64,000 bases of DNA from Leptolyngbya sp. Cla-17 (GTDB lineage Bacteria; Cyanobacteriota; Cyanobacteriia; Leptolyngbyales; Leptolyngbyaceae), in NCBI RefSeq assembly GCF_016807185.1, contig NZ_JAEVYN010000002.1:1172528-1236527 (forward strand). The letters are read 5' to 3'. The notes beneath the pieces were generated by a model, which saw only the letters and a list, made by a program, of their open reading frames with translations, did not search any database and had not been told where the DNA came from. Both the position numbers and the translations under genes were made by a program. Shown here in pieces: positions 8,244 through 18,033 of this stretch (its first letter is position 1; each line of letters opens with the position of its first letter).

Positions 8244-9326
8244 ATGACCACGACACTACAGCGCGTCGAGCGCCAGTCTGTATGGCAGAACTTCTGCGAA
8301 TGGGTCACCAGCACCAATAACCGCCTGTATGTAGGCTGGTTTGGAGTCCTGATGATTCCTACCCTGCTCTCTGCCACCCTCTGCTTCATCATCGCCTTCA
8401 TCGCTGCTCCTCCCGTTGACATCGATGGCATCCGTGAGCCTGTTGCAGGTAGCTTGATGTTTGGAAACAACATCATCTCCGGCGCAGTTGTTCCTTCCAG
8501 CAACGCGATTGGCTTGCACTTCTACCCCATCTGGGAAGCCGCATCCTTGGATGAATGGCTCTACAACGGTGGACCTTACCAACTAGTTGTATTGCACTTC
8601 TTGATCGGCATCTTCTGCTACATGGGACGCGAATGGGAACTCTCCTACCGTCTTGGAATGCGCCCTTGGATCTGTGTTGCATACTCCGCACCTGTTGCTG
8701 CAGCGACCGCAGTCTTCTTGATCTACCCCATCGGACAAGGCAGCTTCTCTGATGGCATGCCTCTGGGCATCTCTGGCACCTTCAACTTCATGTTTGTCTT
8801 CCAAGCAGAGCACAACATTTTGATGCACCCCTTCCACATGTTGGGCGTAGCAGGTGTATTCGGTGGTAGCTTGTTCAGTGCAATGCACGGTTCGTTGGTC
8901 ACCTCTTCCTTAGTTCGTGAAACCACCGAAACTGAGTCTCAAAACTACGGCTACAAGTTCGGTCAAGAAGAAGAGACCTACAACATCGTTGCAGCCCACG
9001 GCTACTTCGGACGGTTGATCTTCCAGTACGCCAGCTTCAACAACTCACGTTCTTTGCACTTCTTCTTGGGTGCATGGCCTGTGATTGGCATCTGGTTGAC
9101 CTCCATGGGCATCAGCACCATGGCGTTTAACCTGAACGGATTCAACTTCAACCAATCCATCATTGACTCGCAGGGTCGAGTGGTGAGCACTTGGGCAGAT
9201 GTCTTGAACCGCGCCAACTTGGGTATGGAAGTGATGCACGAGCGCAATGCTCACAACTTCCCATTGGATTTGGCTGCGGGCGAAGCGACTCCAGTTGCTC
9301 TGACTGCTCCTGCCATCAATGGCTAG
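8244..9326 (+). CDS. psbA: Photosystem II D1 protein, Glu130 (high-light) form
   Basis: The 360-aa product is the D1 reaction-centre subunit of photosystem II in the thylakoid membrane. All cofactor ligands are present at standard numbers: Asp170, Glu189, His190, His332, Glu333, His337, Asp342 and Ala344 for the Mn4Ca cluster; His198 for P680; His215 and His272 for the iron; Ser264 at QB. Residue 130 is Glu (GREWELS), which marks high-light D1 forms; low-light forms have Gln. The last 16 residues after Ala344 are the extension cut off by CtpA. Codon use is strongly biased to C-ending codons, as in highly expressed genes. Own promoter and terminator make it monocistronic. Confidence 0.99.
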   Translation: MTTTLQRVERQSVWQNFCEWVTSTNNRLYVGWFGVLMIPTLLSATLCFIIAFIAAPPVDIDGIREPVAGSLMFGNNIISGAVVPSSNAIGLHFYPIWEAASLDEWLYNGGPYQLVVLHFLIGIFCYMGREWELSYRLGMRPWICVAYSAPVAAATAVFLIYPIGQGSFSDGMPLGISGTFNFMFVFQAEHNILMHPFHMLGVAGVFGGSLFSAMHGSLVTSSLVRETTETESQNYGYKFGQEEETYNIVAAHGYFGRLIFQYASFNNSRSLHFFLGAWPVIGIWLTSMGISTMAFNLNGFNFNQSIIDSQGRVVSTWADVLNRANLGMEVMHERNAHNFPLDLAAGEATPVALTAPAING

Positions 9327-9354
9327 TCTTTTGGCTTGTTCAGTTGCATGATTT

Positions 9355-9384
9355 AAGCCCTCCCTAAGCCGGGGAGGGCTTTTT
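9355..9384 (+). terminator. Rho-independent terminator of psbA
   Basis: AAGCCCTCCC (9355-9364) pairs perfectly with GGGAGGGCTT (9372-9381) around a 7-nt loop, and the T-run extends to 9384. It lies 28 nt after the psbA stop. Confidence 0.92.
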
Positions 9385-9385
9385 A

Positions 9386-9973
9386 ATGATAAAAGTTACA
9401 CCTAAGATAAGAAGAGTTAACTCAGCGATCGCTGTATCCCTAATGTTGGCACACACAACATTTATAGGATGTAATAAAAATATTTGTAATTTAAGGGTAA
9501 ATATTTTGAATAAGCCATTAGACGAAGCAAATTCTATCTCAACGGCTAACCAAATTGATAGTAAAACTAAATCACCATTTGATACCGCTTATAAGGCAGC
9601 CTTAATACTAAAAGATGCAGTTTATGTTCAGGGATTTTTGGGATTTCAAGGGCAACCTTTTCGACCAATTGAACATAGTTGGATTGAGTTTGACGACCGC
9701 ATTATTGACCCAAACCTACCTCATCTCGGCAAAAAAGCTGCGGATCTACACTACTTTCCTGCTCAGAAATTGACTGTGAAAAAATTGAAGGCTGAAATTG
9801 AAGAAGCAAAGGAAGATTATCCAGATGATGAACCCTTGCCAATTTATGGCTCTCAACCTTACGAATATTATGGGGATGTCATGTTAGGCGGGAAAGAATA
9901 TCTCAAGGCGTATGAAGCCGCTGTGGCGAAGTGTAAGGAACTGAATCACCCCCAATCTAAAAACCTCAATTGA
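9386..9973 (+). CDS. Putative exported protein of unknown function, 195 aa
   Basis: ATG at 9386 lies one base after the psbA terminator. The first 29 residues look like a signal peptide (AIAVSLMLAHTTFIGC) and Cys29 could be a weak lipobox. The mature part contains PIEHSWIEFDDRIIDPNLPH, a His-Trp...Asp-Pro pattern seen in small papain/transglutaminase-like proteins, though no catalytic Cys can be assigned. The C-terminal half is acidic. Base composition is clearly more AT-rich than psbA. No ribosome site is visible between the terminator and the ATG, so either a start further in or read-through is possible. Function unknown. Confidence 0.6.
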   Translation: MIKVTPKIRRVNSAIAVSLMLAHTTFIGCNKNICNLRVNILNKPLDEANSISTANQIDSKTKSPFDTAYKAALILKDAVYVQGFLGFQGQPFRPIEHSWIEFDDRIIDPNLPHLGKKAADLHYFPAQKLTVKKLKAEIEEAKEDYPDDEPLPIYGSQPYEYYGDVMLGGKEYLKAYEAAVAKCKELNHPQSKNLN

Positions 9974-10165
9974 GTCGATTTAGTCTTTAACTTGTTAGTA
10001 ACTAAATGTTATCTCAATCATATTGAGTGATTCTTAACACTACTCAATAATAAATTGTTGGTCTCCAGGGTGAAAGGAGTTAGGTCAAACAACTGCTAAC
10101 TTTATCCCTTTATCGATTGCTAAAAAGCTATGCCTCTTGCAGTCGCTCCTGTTGAGTTGCCACCA

Positions 10166-11536
10166 TTACGCCACGCGGTTCTGCCGTATGCATTCGGCAT
10201 ACCAGTAAAAGCTAGCTTTGGGTGTACGCTGTTGTGTACTAAAGTCATTGTAAAGAATGCCAAAGCGGCGGTCATAGCCCCATGCCCATTCAAAGTTGTC
10301 CATCAGGCTCCATAGAAAATATCCTTGAAGCGGGTAGCCTTCTGCAACCGCACGATGGGCAGATTGTAAGTATTGACGTAAATACAAAATGCGATCGCTG
10401 TCCAAAATTTCGCCCTGCTGGGTCACTTCATCCTGTGCAGCGCATCCATTTTCAGTGATTAGTAGTGGCAATTCTGGACGGTTTAACACTTCCGCCACAT
10501 GTCTTATCGCCCAATATATAGACTCTGGAACTAGCCATAACCAGGGCATATGCATCCGAGGGTAACTCTTGGGATACGCTACATACTCATAGCCCGGTAC
10601 TTTTTGGCTAGCGCGAACGTGGCTTCCAGTATAAATATTCAATCCAAACGCATCTAAGGGCTGATGAATCGTCTCCATATCACCCGAACGAATGACTGGA
10701 GCCTCCCTACCTAAACTTTGCAAAAATACTTCGTCATATTGCCCAGTCAACGCCGGAAAAATAATGCCTCCATTTACCCAGTTGGTGCGAAAAGCCGTCT
10801 GGGCAGCGATAATGTCTGCTGGTGATTCTGTTAAAGGCACGGTCACACCAGGATTATCAACCAACGCAACAGAGCAGGGACGAGGGGAGGCGGCACGAAT
10901 TGCCTGACAGCCCAATCCATGCGCCAGTAAAGCATGATGGGATGTTTGCCACACATCTTTCTTGCGCCAGACCCGCGAACCAGGAGCCATTTGTGGTACC
11001 CCAGCTACGTCATAGCCTAAATGGGTAAAGCAGGCGATTTCATTGAGGGTCATCCAGTTGGTGACGCGATCGCCCAATCGTCCTACTATAGCCGTACAGT
11101 AATCGGCAAAGTCCTTTGCCATTTCCCGACTGCGCCAAGATCCATAGCGCTTTTCTAAGGCTTGGGGGCTGTCCCAGTGAAATAGTGTGGCGTGAGGAGT
11201 GATGCCATTTTCCAATAGGCAATCGCACAGTCTGCGGTAAAAATCTACACCCGTTTCATTCACCTTTCCCCGCCCATCAGGAATTATTCGTGACCAGGCA
11301 ATGCTGAAACGGTAGTGTTTTACGCCTAATTCCACCATCCACTTCACATCGCTTTCATAGCGGTGATAGTGGTCATTGGCAACCGTTCCAGTATCGCCAT
11401 TGATCGTTCGCTTTGGGGTACTGCTAAATACGTCCCACACACTCGGCTTGCGTCCGCCTTCTTCGGCTGCGCCTTCAATCTGATATGCAGAAGTCGCCAC
11501 ACCCCACAAAAAATCAGGCGGCAATTGATAGCTCAT
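10166..11536 (-). CDS. Beta-glucosidase, glycoside hydrolase family 1
   Basis: A 456-aa GH1 enzyme. The N-terminal FLWGVATSAYQIEGA is the family signature. The acid/base Glu166 is in WMTLNEIA and the nucleophile Glu362 in LLITENG, giving a retaining mechanism; sugar-binding FHWDSPQALE and the aglycone-side WSLMDNFEWAWGYDRRFGI are also present. The usual TFNEP is TLNEI here, a mild deviation. No signal peptide, so it is cytosolic. The natural sugar could be a beta-glucoside or beta-galactoside. It is on the same strand as the M61 peptidase 30 nt upstream and could be co-transcribed with it. Confidence 0.93.
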   Translation of the reverse strand: MSYQLPPDFLWGVATSAYQIEGAAEEGGRKPSVWDVFSSTPKRTINGDTGTVANDHYHRYESDVKWMVELGVKHYRFSIAWSRIIPDGRGKVNETGVDFYRRLCDCLLENGITPHATLFHWDSPQALEKRYGSWRSREMAKDFADYCTAIVGRLGDRVTNWMTLNEIACFTHLGYDVAGVPQMAPGSRVWRKKDVWQTSHHALLAHGLGCQAIRAASPRPCSVALVDNPGVTVPLTESPADIIAAQTAFRTNWVNGGIIFPALTGQYDEVFLQSLGREAPVIRSGDMETIHQPLDAFGLNIYTGSHVRASQKVPGYEYVAYPKSYPRMHMPWLWLVPESIYWAIRHVAEVLNRPELPLLITENGCAAQDEVTQQGEILDSDRILYLRQYLQSAHRAVAEGYPLQGYFLWSLMDNFEWAWGYDRRFGILYNDFSTQQRTPKASFYWYAECIRQNRVA

Positions 11537-11566
11537 TGTCTTTGCTTGAATACGGTTGAATTGCGT

Positions 11567-13423
11567 TTACATAATTTCGCCCAAAGACACACCCAGCCAA
11601 CCGTGAAAGAGTTGCTCTTGTTTACGGGTGGGATGAGGTACAGGGATGAGTTGAAAGCGAGTTGGGCGTGGCTCTGCCAGAGTCAGTGTTGATAAGTGCA
11701 ATTCGTCTTGATGAAACCAGGCAACTTTCAGCGGGTCACCCGCTTGGTAGTCACGCAGGCGATCGCTCAATTGATCAGCACTAACTCGGATGCCGTTAAT
11801 TGCCAGCAGTTCGTCGCCTGCATCAATGCCAACTTGCTGTGCAGGAGAACCACTTTCCACAAATTTGATTACTTCACGACCGTTTTCAGTTTTAAGGGTT
11901 AAACCTAAAACTGGCAGGCTGTCATCGCGATCAGGCAAAATCCGCATCCCAAATGGTTCCAGATAGCTGTCAAAAGGCAGCTCTTCTGTGGTGTTGAGAT
12001 AGCGCTGGAAGAAATCGCTGAGGTCTATATCTGCGACCGATTCAATCGTTTGCTGAAGTTGCTCTGGCGTGAAGCCAATTTCGGGTTTACCAAATTGTTC
12101 CCACAAACGACGCAGCACATCGTCAAATGATCGCTTGTTATTATGTCGCTCTCGAATTAGCAGATCCAGTAGCAAAGACACCAATTCGCCTTTGAGGTAG
12201 TAAGATATCTGGTTATTCGGACTATTTGCATCCTGTCGATATAGCTTGATCCAAGCATCAAAGCTGGATTCTGCCAATGGCTGTACTAATCTTCCGGGCG
12301 TAGTCAGGAAGCGACTGACCTGCTTGCTAAGAGCATTTAAATAAGTATGAATACTATAGATGCCCGCTCGATAAGGAATAATCAAGTCGTAATAGCTGGT
12401 TGTTCCTTCGCTAAACCAGAGAGAGGGCGTGTAGTTTTCCTGCTCATAATTAAAGATTTCTAGCGCTTTAGGACGGATGCGCTTGACGTTCCACAAGTGA
12501 AAGAATTCGTGAGCAATCAGTTGGATGAAGCGGTCGTATTTGTCTTTGTTCCGAAAACCAAAGCGCTGATAGATTAACGAACAACTGTTTTTGTGTTCTA
12601 ACCCACCAAACCCATGAGATGAAAGATGCAGCAAAAAGAGGTAGCGATCGTAGGGTAAGCCACCAAACAGATTTGCCTCAACTTGAATAATGCGTTGAAT
12701 GTCGCTAATCAAGCGATCGATCTCTAAATTGCCCTCTCTCCAAACAGCAAGCTGGTGGGGTTTTCCGAGTGTTTCAAACTCAAAGAGTTGGTGTGTGCCA
12801 ATCTCAAAGGGGCTATCAACCAACGTATCAAAATCGATCGCTTCAAACGTATTTGCAGCTTCAGAAATGGCTGGTAAAGAAGTTGTCACTTGCCAATCTG
12901 ATTTTGGGAGAATGATCTCTACCTGAATCGGCTGCTGCTCGTATCCAGGAATATAGAAAAAAAGCGATGCACCATTAAAATAGCCGTGGGACCCATCCAA
13001 ATGGTTGGTACGCACTGAAAGCTCATTGGCGTAGATTTGGTAGTGAATGGTTAGTGCCGTGGTGCCTTGAGGATCAACCTGCCAATGATTTTTGCCCAGT
13101 TTACGCCATGGCAAAGGAGACTCTTCAGAGCTAACCGCCCTAAAGTTTTGCAGGTGCCGTGCATACTCTCTTACCAAATAGGAACCAGGAGTCCAGACGG
13201 GCATCTTCAAGTCAAGCGCTTTTGCTTGCCACCCGCTCACCTGTAATGTCACCTCAAACAAATGAGATTCAGGTTGAGACATAGCCACCTGATAATGCAT
13301 CAGAACAGGACGATGAATGGATGCGATCGCACCCTCCGAATCCTCATCTAAATAGACAGGTTCAGATTGTTTTGGGGAATCCAACTGCACCCCTGCTTCA
13401 GGTTCCCAAACTTCTCGCTTCAT
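11567..13423 (-). CDS. M61-family metallopeptidase with PDZ domain
   Basis: A 618-aa protein of the glycyl-aminopeptidase (M61) family. An N-terminal beta domain (about 40-220) is followed by the catalytic domain with zinc motif HEFFH (305-309) and third ligand Glu339 in LWFSEGTTSYY. A PDZ domain fills about 490-590 (SGSPAQQVGIDAGDELLAIN). No signal peptide is seen, so it is probably cytosolic. The first 40 residues precede the conserved fold, and the true start could be Met43. A palindrome GTAATATTAC (13448-13457) lies just upstream. The substrate is unknown; members release N-terminal Gly or Ala. Confidence 0.9.
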   Translation of the reverse strand: MKREVWEPEAGVQLDSPKQSEPVYLDEDSEGAIASIHRPVLMHYQVAMSQPESHLFEVTLQVSGWQAKALDLKMPVWTPGSYLVREYARHLQNFRAVSSEESPLPWRKLGKNHWQVDPQGTTALTIHYQIYANELSVRTNHLDGSHGYFNGASLFFYIPGYEQQPIQVEIILPKSDWQVTTSLPAISEAANTFEAIDFDTLVDSPFEIGTHQLFEFETLGKPHQLAVWREGNLEIDRLISDIQRIIQVEANLFGGLPYDRYLFLLHLSSHGFGGLEHKNSCSLIYQRFGFRNKDKYDRFIQLIAHEFFHLWNVKRIRPKALEIFNYEQENYTPSLWFSEGTTSYYDLIIPYRAGIYSIHTYLNALSKQVSRFLTTPGRLVQPLAESSFDAWIKLYRQDANSPNNQISYYLKGELVSLLLDLLIRERHNNKRSFDDVLRRLWEQFGKPEIGFTPEQLQQTIESVADIDLSDFFQRYLNTTEELPFDSYLEPFGMRILPDRDDSLPVLGLTLKTENGREVIKFVESGSPAQQVGIDAGDELLAINGIRVSADQLSDRLRDYQAGDPLKVAWFHQDELHLSTLTLAEPRPTRFQLIPVPHPTRKQEQLFHGWLGVSLGEIM

Positions 13424-13472
13424 CAGTCGTAGCGCTTTCTAATAACGGTAATATTACTTTACAAGAAGTTCT

Positions 13473-14165
13473 CTAAACTTGTCCTGCTAAATTTATGAGT
13501 TGCTTCATATTTACCAAATGCATTGATTGATTTGCTTGGTCAATCTTGATCCAGCCTTTGCTATCTAGCTTTTCCATAATTTTGGACGTTTCTTCTACTC
13601 CAATATCACTAACATCTGCCAAATCTTTTGGTGGAATATTAAAAATCTCAGCGCCGTTGCTGGATTCTCGCCCATAGTTTTCACCGAGAGCAACCAGGGT
13701 ATTTGCTAACTTCACAGCAGGCGGTCTGTGACGCAGTTGGAAACGAATGTTAGTCTGCCGCAAACGCCTCACCATTAGCTGCAGCATCCGGTGGTGGAGT
13801 TGGGGGTCTTTGAACAGGGTTTGAATAAAACGCTGGGCTGAAATGCTAATCAGCTTAACGCTAGATAGGGCACTGACATCTGTTGAGCGCGGTGACTCAT
13901 CCAAAATTGCCATTTCTCCAAAAAAGTCGCCCTTCCCTAAGATAGCTAAGGTGACAACGTTATCGGCTTCAGAACCCGACAATCGACGCACTTTAACCCA
14001 ACCCGAGACGATGAAATACACTGCATTTCCCCAAGCATCTTCCATTAGCACTGCTCGATTGGCAGGATATTCATGCTCAACAGCCACAGAAAGTAGCCCT
14101 TCCAGAGTTTCTGGGTTGGCTGCCATTAATAACGGGAAAAGCTCACTAAACGCTTCAATCTGCAT
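13473..14165 (-). CDS. Crp/Fnr-family transcriptional regulator
   Basis: The 230-aa product has an N-terminal cyclic-nucleotide-binding beta roll (about 20-130) and a C-terminal Crp-type winged helix (about 150-220, IPPKDLADVSDIGVEETSKI). The phosphate-binding cassette reads FFGEMAILDESPRSTDV, keeping the Glu and Arg-Ser pair that contact cAMP in CRP. It therefore may respond to a cyclic nucleotide, as SYCRP1 does, unlike NtcA. No cysteines suited to an Fnr-type iron-sulfur cluster are seen. It lies upstream of the M61 gene on the same strand with 49 nt between. Targets cannot be derived from the window. Confidence 0.88.
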   Translation of the reverse strand: MQIEAFSELFPLLMAANPETLEGLLSVAVEHEYPANRAVLMEDAWGNAVYFIVSGWVKVRRLSGSEADNVVTLAILGKGDFFGEMAILDESPRSTDVSALSSVKLISISAQRFIQTLFKDPQLHHRMLQLMVRRLRQTNIRFQLRHRPPAVKLANTLVALGENYGRESSNGAEIFNIPPKDLADVSDIGVEETSKIMEKLDSKGWIKIDQANQSMHLVNMKQLINLAGQV

Positions 14166-14373
14166 GAAAAATGGTTGGAATAAAACAACAGAGCTTCAAA
14201 AATACCAGCAATTCTGAACAATCATGAATGTCAATATTCGACCATTCAATTTGACTATTCAAATAGTCGTCGGATCACTTAATTTAAGCATTCCCAAAAC
14301 TATATCGATGTATAAAAGCAATGGAAAGATAAGGAAATTATTAGTATAAACAGTCTTGCAAGATGTGCAACGC

Positions 14374-15231
14374 TCACTTTTTTGCAATCATCTTCACAGC
14401 CATTTCCAGCTTTGGTCGCAGGGCTTCCACATAGTCTGGCCAACCAATCACAATAGACTGGCGATGAGCGAAAGTGTTGGGCTCGATCGCATCTGGCGAA
14501 AACTGAATTGGTTCTCCTTCCAAAGTGCAGCAGATTAATCCCGCCGCTTGTGCAAGCGCCAGTGGCCCTGCTGTATCCCATAATTTGACTCGTCCGTTGA
14601 GGTAAATATACAGCTCTGCTTTTCCGGTGATTACTTCCAGTACCTTTAAGCCAAAACTGCCCATAGAGTAAAACTCTGCATTAGGAATTTGGTGAACGAT
14701 CGCATTTCCATACCGTGCTTGATCACGATGCCCAATCATCATTCGGCACAAATCGGCTGAAAAAATCTGGGGAGCGCTCGCCAAAGGCCTGGGCGATCCA
14801 TCTGCCGAGGTTTGAAACAGCCCCCAATTGACACCGCCATAATACAGTTGGTCATGAACGGGCGCATAAATCCAGCCTGCGATCGGTTGATAGTTCTCTA
14901 GCAAGCCCACCATGACGGAATAGTTGCTTCTACCTTCAATAAAATCCTCCGTGCCATCTAGGGGATCAATGCACCACAGTCGAGCATACTTTTGATAAAA
15001 CTTTTGACGTGATGGGATGTCTTCTTCTGTAATCACCCCGTCATTGGGAAACAGATGAGAAAAGACCGTCGAAAGTTGTGCATCTAAGGCTTGGTCAATC
15101 GTTGTAACGTAATCTTCAGGTCCTTTTTCAAAAATCTCGAACTCTTCACTTGCCATCTGAATAATCTGAAGACCGCAGTGCCGAATGGTGTCGCGAATCT
15201 GGCGGTCTAATTCTAGGGAAATTGGGTTCAT
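14374..15231 (-). CDS. Inositol monophosphatase-family phosphatase, CysQ-like
   Basis: The 285-aa product is a Mg-dependent, lithium-sensitive-type phosphatase. Metal-binding motifs are in order: ITEED (about 72-76), WCIDPLDGTEDFIEG (about 92), and KLWDTAGPLALAQAAG (about 220). The arrangement is closer to 3'(2'),5'-bisphosphate nucleotidase CysQ, which removes the PAP by-product of sulfate assimilation, than to SuhB. ATG 15231 is preferred to a GTG at 15249 on conservation grounds. The gene stands alone. Confidence 0.85.
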   Translation of the reverse strand: MNPISLELDRQIRDTIRHCGLQIIQMASEEFEIFEKGPEDYVTTIDQALDAQLSTVFSHLFPNDGVITEEDIPSRQKFYQKYARLWCIDPLDGTEDFIEGRSNYSVMVGLLENYQPIAGWIYAPVHDQLYYGGVNWGLFQTSADGSPRPLASAPQIFSADLCRMMIGHRDQARYGNAIVHQIPNAEFYSMGSFGLKVLEVITGKAELYIYLNGRVKLWDTAGPLALAQAAGLICCTLEGEPIQFSPDAIEPNTFAHRQSIVIGWPDYVEALRPKLEMAVKMIAKK

Positions 15232-15507
15232 AACTGAGAGGGATTGCACGGTATCACGGTCTGGGATTCATAGTACTGCTCGACAACGAGAATCTTATCG
15301 ACTACTAAGTGTAGATGGGATTCTAAATTCAGATTTTTTAGGGTAATGTTTTAGGCTAAGAGCTAAAAATTAACGGGCTGAGTTCTGATATGCGATCCCC
15401 CCTGGTCTGATAAACTAGCCTCTTAATGGTGGCAGGATAACCAAAGTCGCGATAAAGTCTTTTACGAAAAGCGCTTCACTATCAGAAGCATCATTCTGCT
15501 GCACTCC

Positions 15508-17883
15508 GTGAATACGATGATAGGCGAACTGATCGGTGCACGCTACAAGGTGATTGAGGTTTTAGGCTCCGGTGGATTTGGGCACACCTATATTGCAGAA
15601 GATATCCAACGCCCTGGCAATCCTCGTTGTGTTCTTAAGCATTTGACCTTCAGTAGTAATGATACTGCTGTTTTTCAACAGGTTAGACGCTTGTTTCAGG
15701 CGGAAGCCGAAACGTTAGAGCGGCTAGGACAGCATGACCAGATCCCTCGGTTATTGGCATATTTTGAAGAAAATCACCAGTTTTACCTAGTTCAAGAGTT
15801 TATTGAAGGGCATCCGCTCAGCACTGAACTAGCTAAAGGCATTCAACTGAGTGAAGTTGAAGTGGTTCCTTTGCTAGAAGATGTCCTAAATATTCTGGAA
15901 TATGTTCATGCTCAAGGTGTAATTCATCGAGATATTAAACCTGCAAATTTAATTCGCCGTCGCCAAGACAGCAAGCTGGTTCTGATTGATTTTGGAGCCG
16001 TTAAAACGATTGGAAATACGGTTGCCGAAACGATGGGTGAAACCAGTTTAAGTATGCCGATTTATACTACTGGCTATGCCGCTAGTGAGCAATGCTTGGG
16101 ACGACCCCGCTTCAGTAGTGATTTATATTCCCTAGGAATGGTTGGCATTCAAGCATTGACAGGTTCTCACCCAGCTCAATTACCTCACGACTATGGAACG
16201 TCTGAGCTGATTTGGCGAGATCAGGCGATCTCTAGTGACGAATTAGCAGCCGTACTTCATAAAATGACGCGCTTTCACTTTATGGAGCGCTTTCACTCAG
16301 CAAGTGAAGCATTGCAAGCGTTGCGAAAGGTGATTTCAACCGCTCCGACGCTGTTAACCACGTCTCCAGAAGCAACTGCTACTACCACCTTGATCAGTGA
16401 GCCTACAAGGGATAGTGAAAATTCTAGTCAGATAACTCGGATGTTTACGGCTTCCAACAAGCCGTCTTTCGCACGAGTGGGTCTCGCTATCCTGGGAACT
16501 CTGGCAATTGCAGTTTTAGGTCGCAGTTTGTCCGATGCTCCTAACACCTTACCGTGGCAAGTGAGCCGAACTCTTACGCCACCGGGTATTTCTTTGGAAA
16601 GCGATCGCATCAGTACAGGCAGCAAACAGCTCAATCGGTGGTCATCCAATCCTCCGAAGCAGCAAGGAATTGATCACATTGCCGCAGGTAATTATGATAA
16701 AGCCGTTACTGCATTAGAAGCCGCTCGCGCAGAAAATCCTAGCGATCCTGAAACTTTGATCTACTTAAATAATGCCCGCATAGGAACCAGCAAAGCGCAC
16801 TTAATTGCTGTCGCTGTACCGCTGAGTAGCACGTTGGATTCTGCTCAGGAAATTTTACGGGGTGTGGCGGCAGCCCAAAATGAGATAAATCAGGCGGGTG
16901 GAATTCAGGGGGTGTCTCTGAAAGTGGCGATCGCCGATGACAGCAACCAGCGCGAGGTATCTCAACAGGTGGCGGAGAGTCTGACAAAGAATCCCAATCT
17001 ATTGGGAATTATCGGACACGGCACCAGCGACACCAGTCTTGCCGCCGCCCAGGTTTACCAGGATCAGCGCCTGGTAATGATTGCGCCTGTGAGTTCAGCT
17101 ATGAAGCTAGGAGAGATTGGCGACCACATTTTTCAAACGATGCCAACTGATCAACAAACCGCGAAAGCTTTGAAAGACTATATGGTTCGTGTGTTGCAGA
17201 AGCGTCGAGTGGTCGTTTTTTACAATTCGAATAGTCAATACAGTCAATCGTTAACAAAAGAGTTCAAAGCGGCACTTGATTACAGCGGTGTTGCAAATCT
17301 GAATGTAATAGAAGAAGTAGACCTGTCTCGACCCGATTTTGATGCTGAAGATAGTGTTAATCGGGCGATCGCCAGCAAAACTGAAGTGCTAATGCTAGCA
17401 CCCGACAATGAAGTGATGGATAAAGCCATTCGAGTGATTGAAAGCGCCAACCGCCGAATACCCATTTTGGGCGGAGATAGCATGTTTACCGCACGCGTTC
17501 CTAAAATTGCAAAAGACAAAGCTATGGGAATCGTTCTGGCTGTGCCAGTAGATGTGACTGATACGCCCTTTTTACAGCGGGGAACAAAACTTTGGGGGCA
17601 ACGAGACCTGATCAGTTGGCGCACTGCACTTGCCTATGACGCAGCTCAAGCCCTAATCAAAGGATTAAGCCAAGATCCCACACGGGATGGAGTTTATCGG
17701 GCTTTATCTGAGCCAAATTTTTCGGTACCCGGAGCAAAAGGAATGGTGAGCTTTCAGGCGAAGCGCAATCAACTACCTAGCTACATTACTGTCGCACCGA
17801 TTACCACAGGCTCCAATAAACGATATTTATTTACCCCCTTAAACCCACGTTTTTCCAACTCAACTTTACTAAACAAAAAATAG
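15508..17883 (+). CDS. Receptor-like Ser/Thr protein kinase with extracytoplasmic ligand-binding domain
   Basis: A 791-aa protein with four parts. Residues 13-275 are a Hanks-type kinase: glycine loop LGSGGFGHTY, Lys44, catalytic HRDIKPAN (Asp142) and DFG (Asp161). Residues 322-340 form one transmembrane helix. Residues about 387-422 resemble a TPR unit (IAAGNYDKAVTALEAARAEN). Residues 430-791 resemble a periplasmic branched-chain amino-acid binding protein (AAAQNEINQAGGIQGVSLKV, LLGIIGHGTSDTSLAAAQVY). The layout implies that a small solute outside the membrane controls the kinase inside. Start is GTG 15508 or ATG 15517. No transporter genes are adjacent. Confidence 0.92.
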   Translation: MNTMIGELIGARYKVIEVLGSGGFGHTYIAEDIQRPGNPRCVLKHLTFSSNDTAVFQQVRRLFQAEAETLERLGQHDQIPRLLAYFEENHQFYLVQEFIEGHPLSTELAKGIQLSEVEVVPLLEDVLNILEYVHAQGVIHRDIKPANLIRRRQDSKLVLIDFGAVKTIGNTVAETMGETSLSMPIYTTGYAASEQCLGRPRFSSDLYSLGMVGIQALTGSHPAQLPHDYGTSELIWRDQAISSDELAAVLHKMTRFHFMERFHSASEALQALRKVISTAPTLLTTSPEATATTTLISEPTRDSENSSQITRMFTASNKPSFARVGLAILGTLAIAVLGRSLSDAPNTLPWQVSRTLTPPGISLESDRISTGSKQLNRWSSNPPKQQGIDHIAAGNYDKAVTALEAARAENPSDPETLIYLNNARIGTSKAHLIAVAVPLSSTLDSAQEILRGVAAAQNEINQAGGIQGVSLKVAIADDSNQREVSQQVAESLTKNPNLLGIIGHGTSDTSLAAAQVYQDQRLVMIAPVSSAMKLGEIGDHIFQTMPTDQQTAKALKDYMVRVLQKRRVVVFYNSNSQYSQSLTKEFKAALDYSGVANLNVIEEVDLSRPDFDAEDSVNRAIASKTEVLMLAPDNEVMDKAIRVIESANRRIPILGGDSMFTARVPKIAKDKAMGIVLAVPVDVTDTPFLQRGTKLWGQRDLISWRTALAYDAAQALIKGLSQDPTRDGVYRALSEPNFSVPGAKGMVSFQAKRNQLPSYITVAPITTGSNKRYLFTPLNPRFSNSTLLNKK

Positions 17884-17961
17884 GCACTGAATAGTCTCAA
17901 AGCTGAGTCTGAGAACAAAATTCAATCACTATTCACTTTTAGAAATCAAGAAGTTCGATTA

Positions 17962-17987
17962 AAAAGGGCATATCAATAGATATGCCC
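17962..17987 (-). terminator. Terminator of the SH3b-like gene
   Basis: GGGCATATC (17966-17974) pairs perfectly with GATATGCCC (17979-17987) around a 4-nt loop. On the minus strand it is followed by TTTTTAAT, so it terminates the gene at 18034-18432; it may also stop the kinase transcript less efficiently. Confidence 0.8.
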
Positions 17988-18033
17988 AGATAGCAACTTG
18001 GATTTTTGTAACAGTTAGAAGCTGCAATATTTC

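Noticed and set aside
8234..9254. Several antisense frames under psbA
   Set aside because: They mirror the codon bias of psbA; no start contexts or family likeness.
17953..17965. GTTCGATTA resembling a tRNA T-loop
   Set aside because: No acceptor stem or anticodon arm can be built around it; it is the T-run flank of a terminator.
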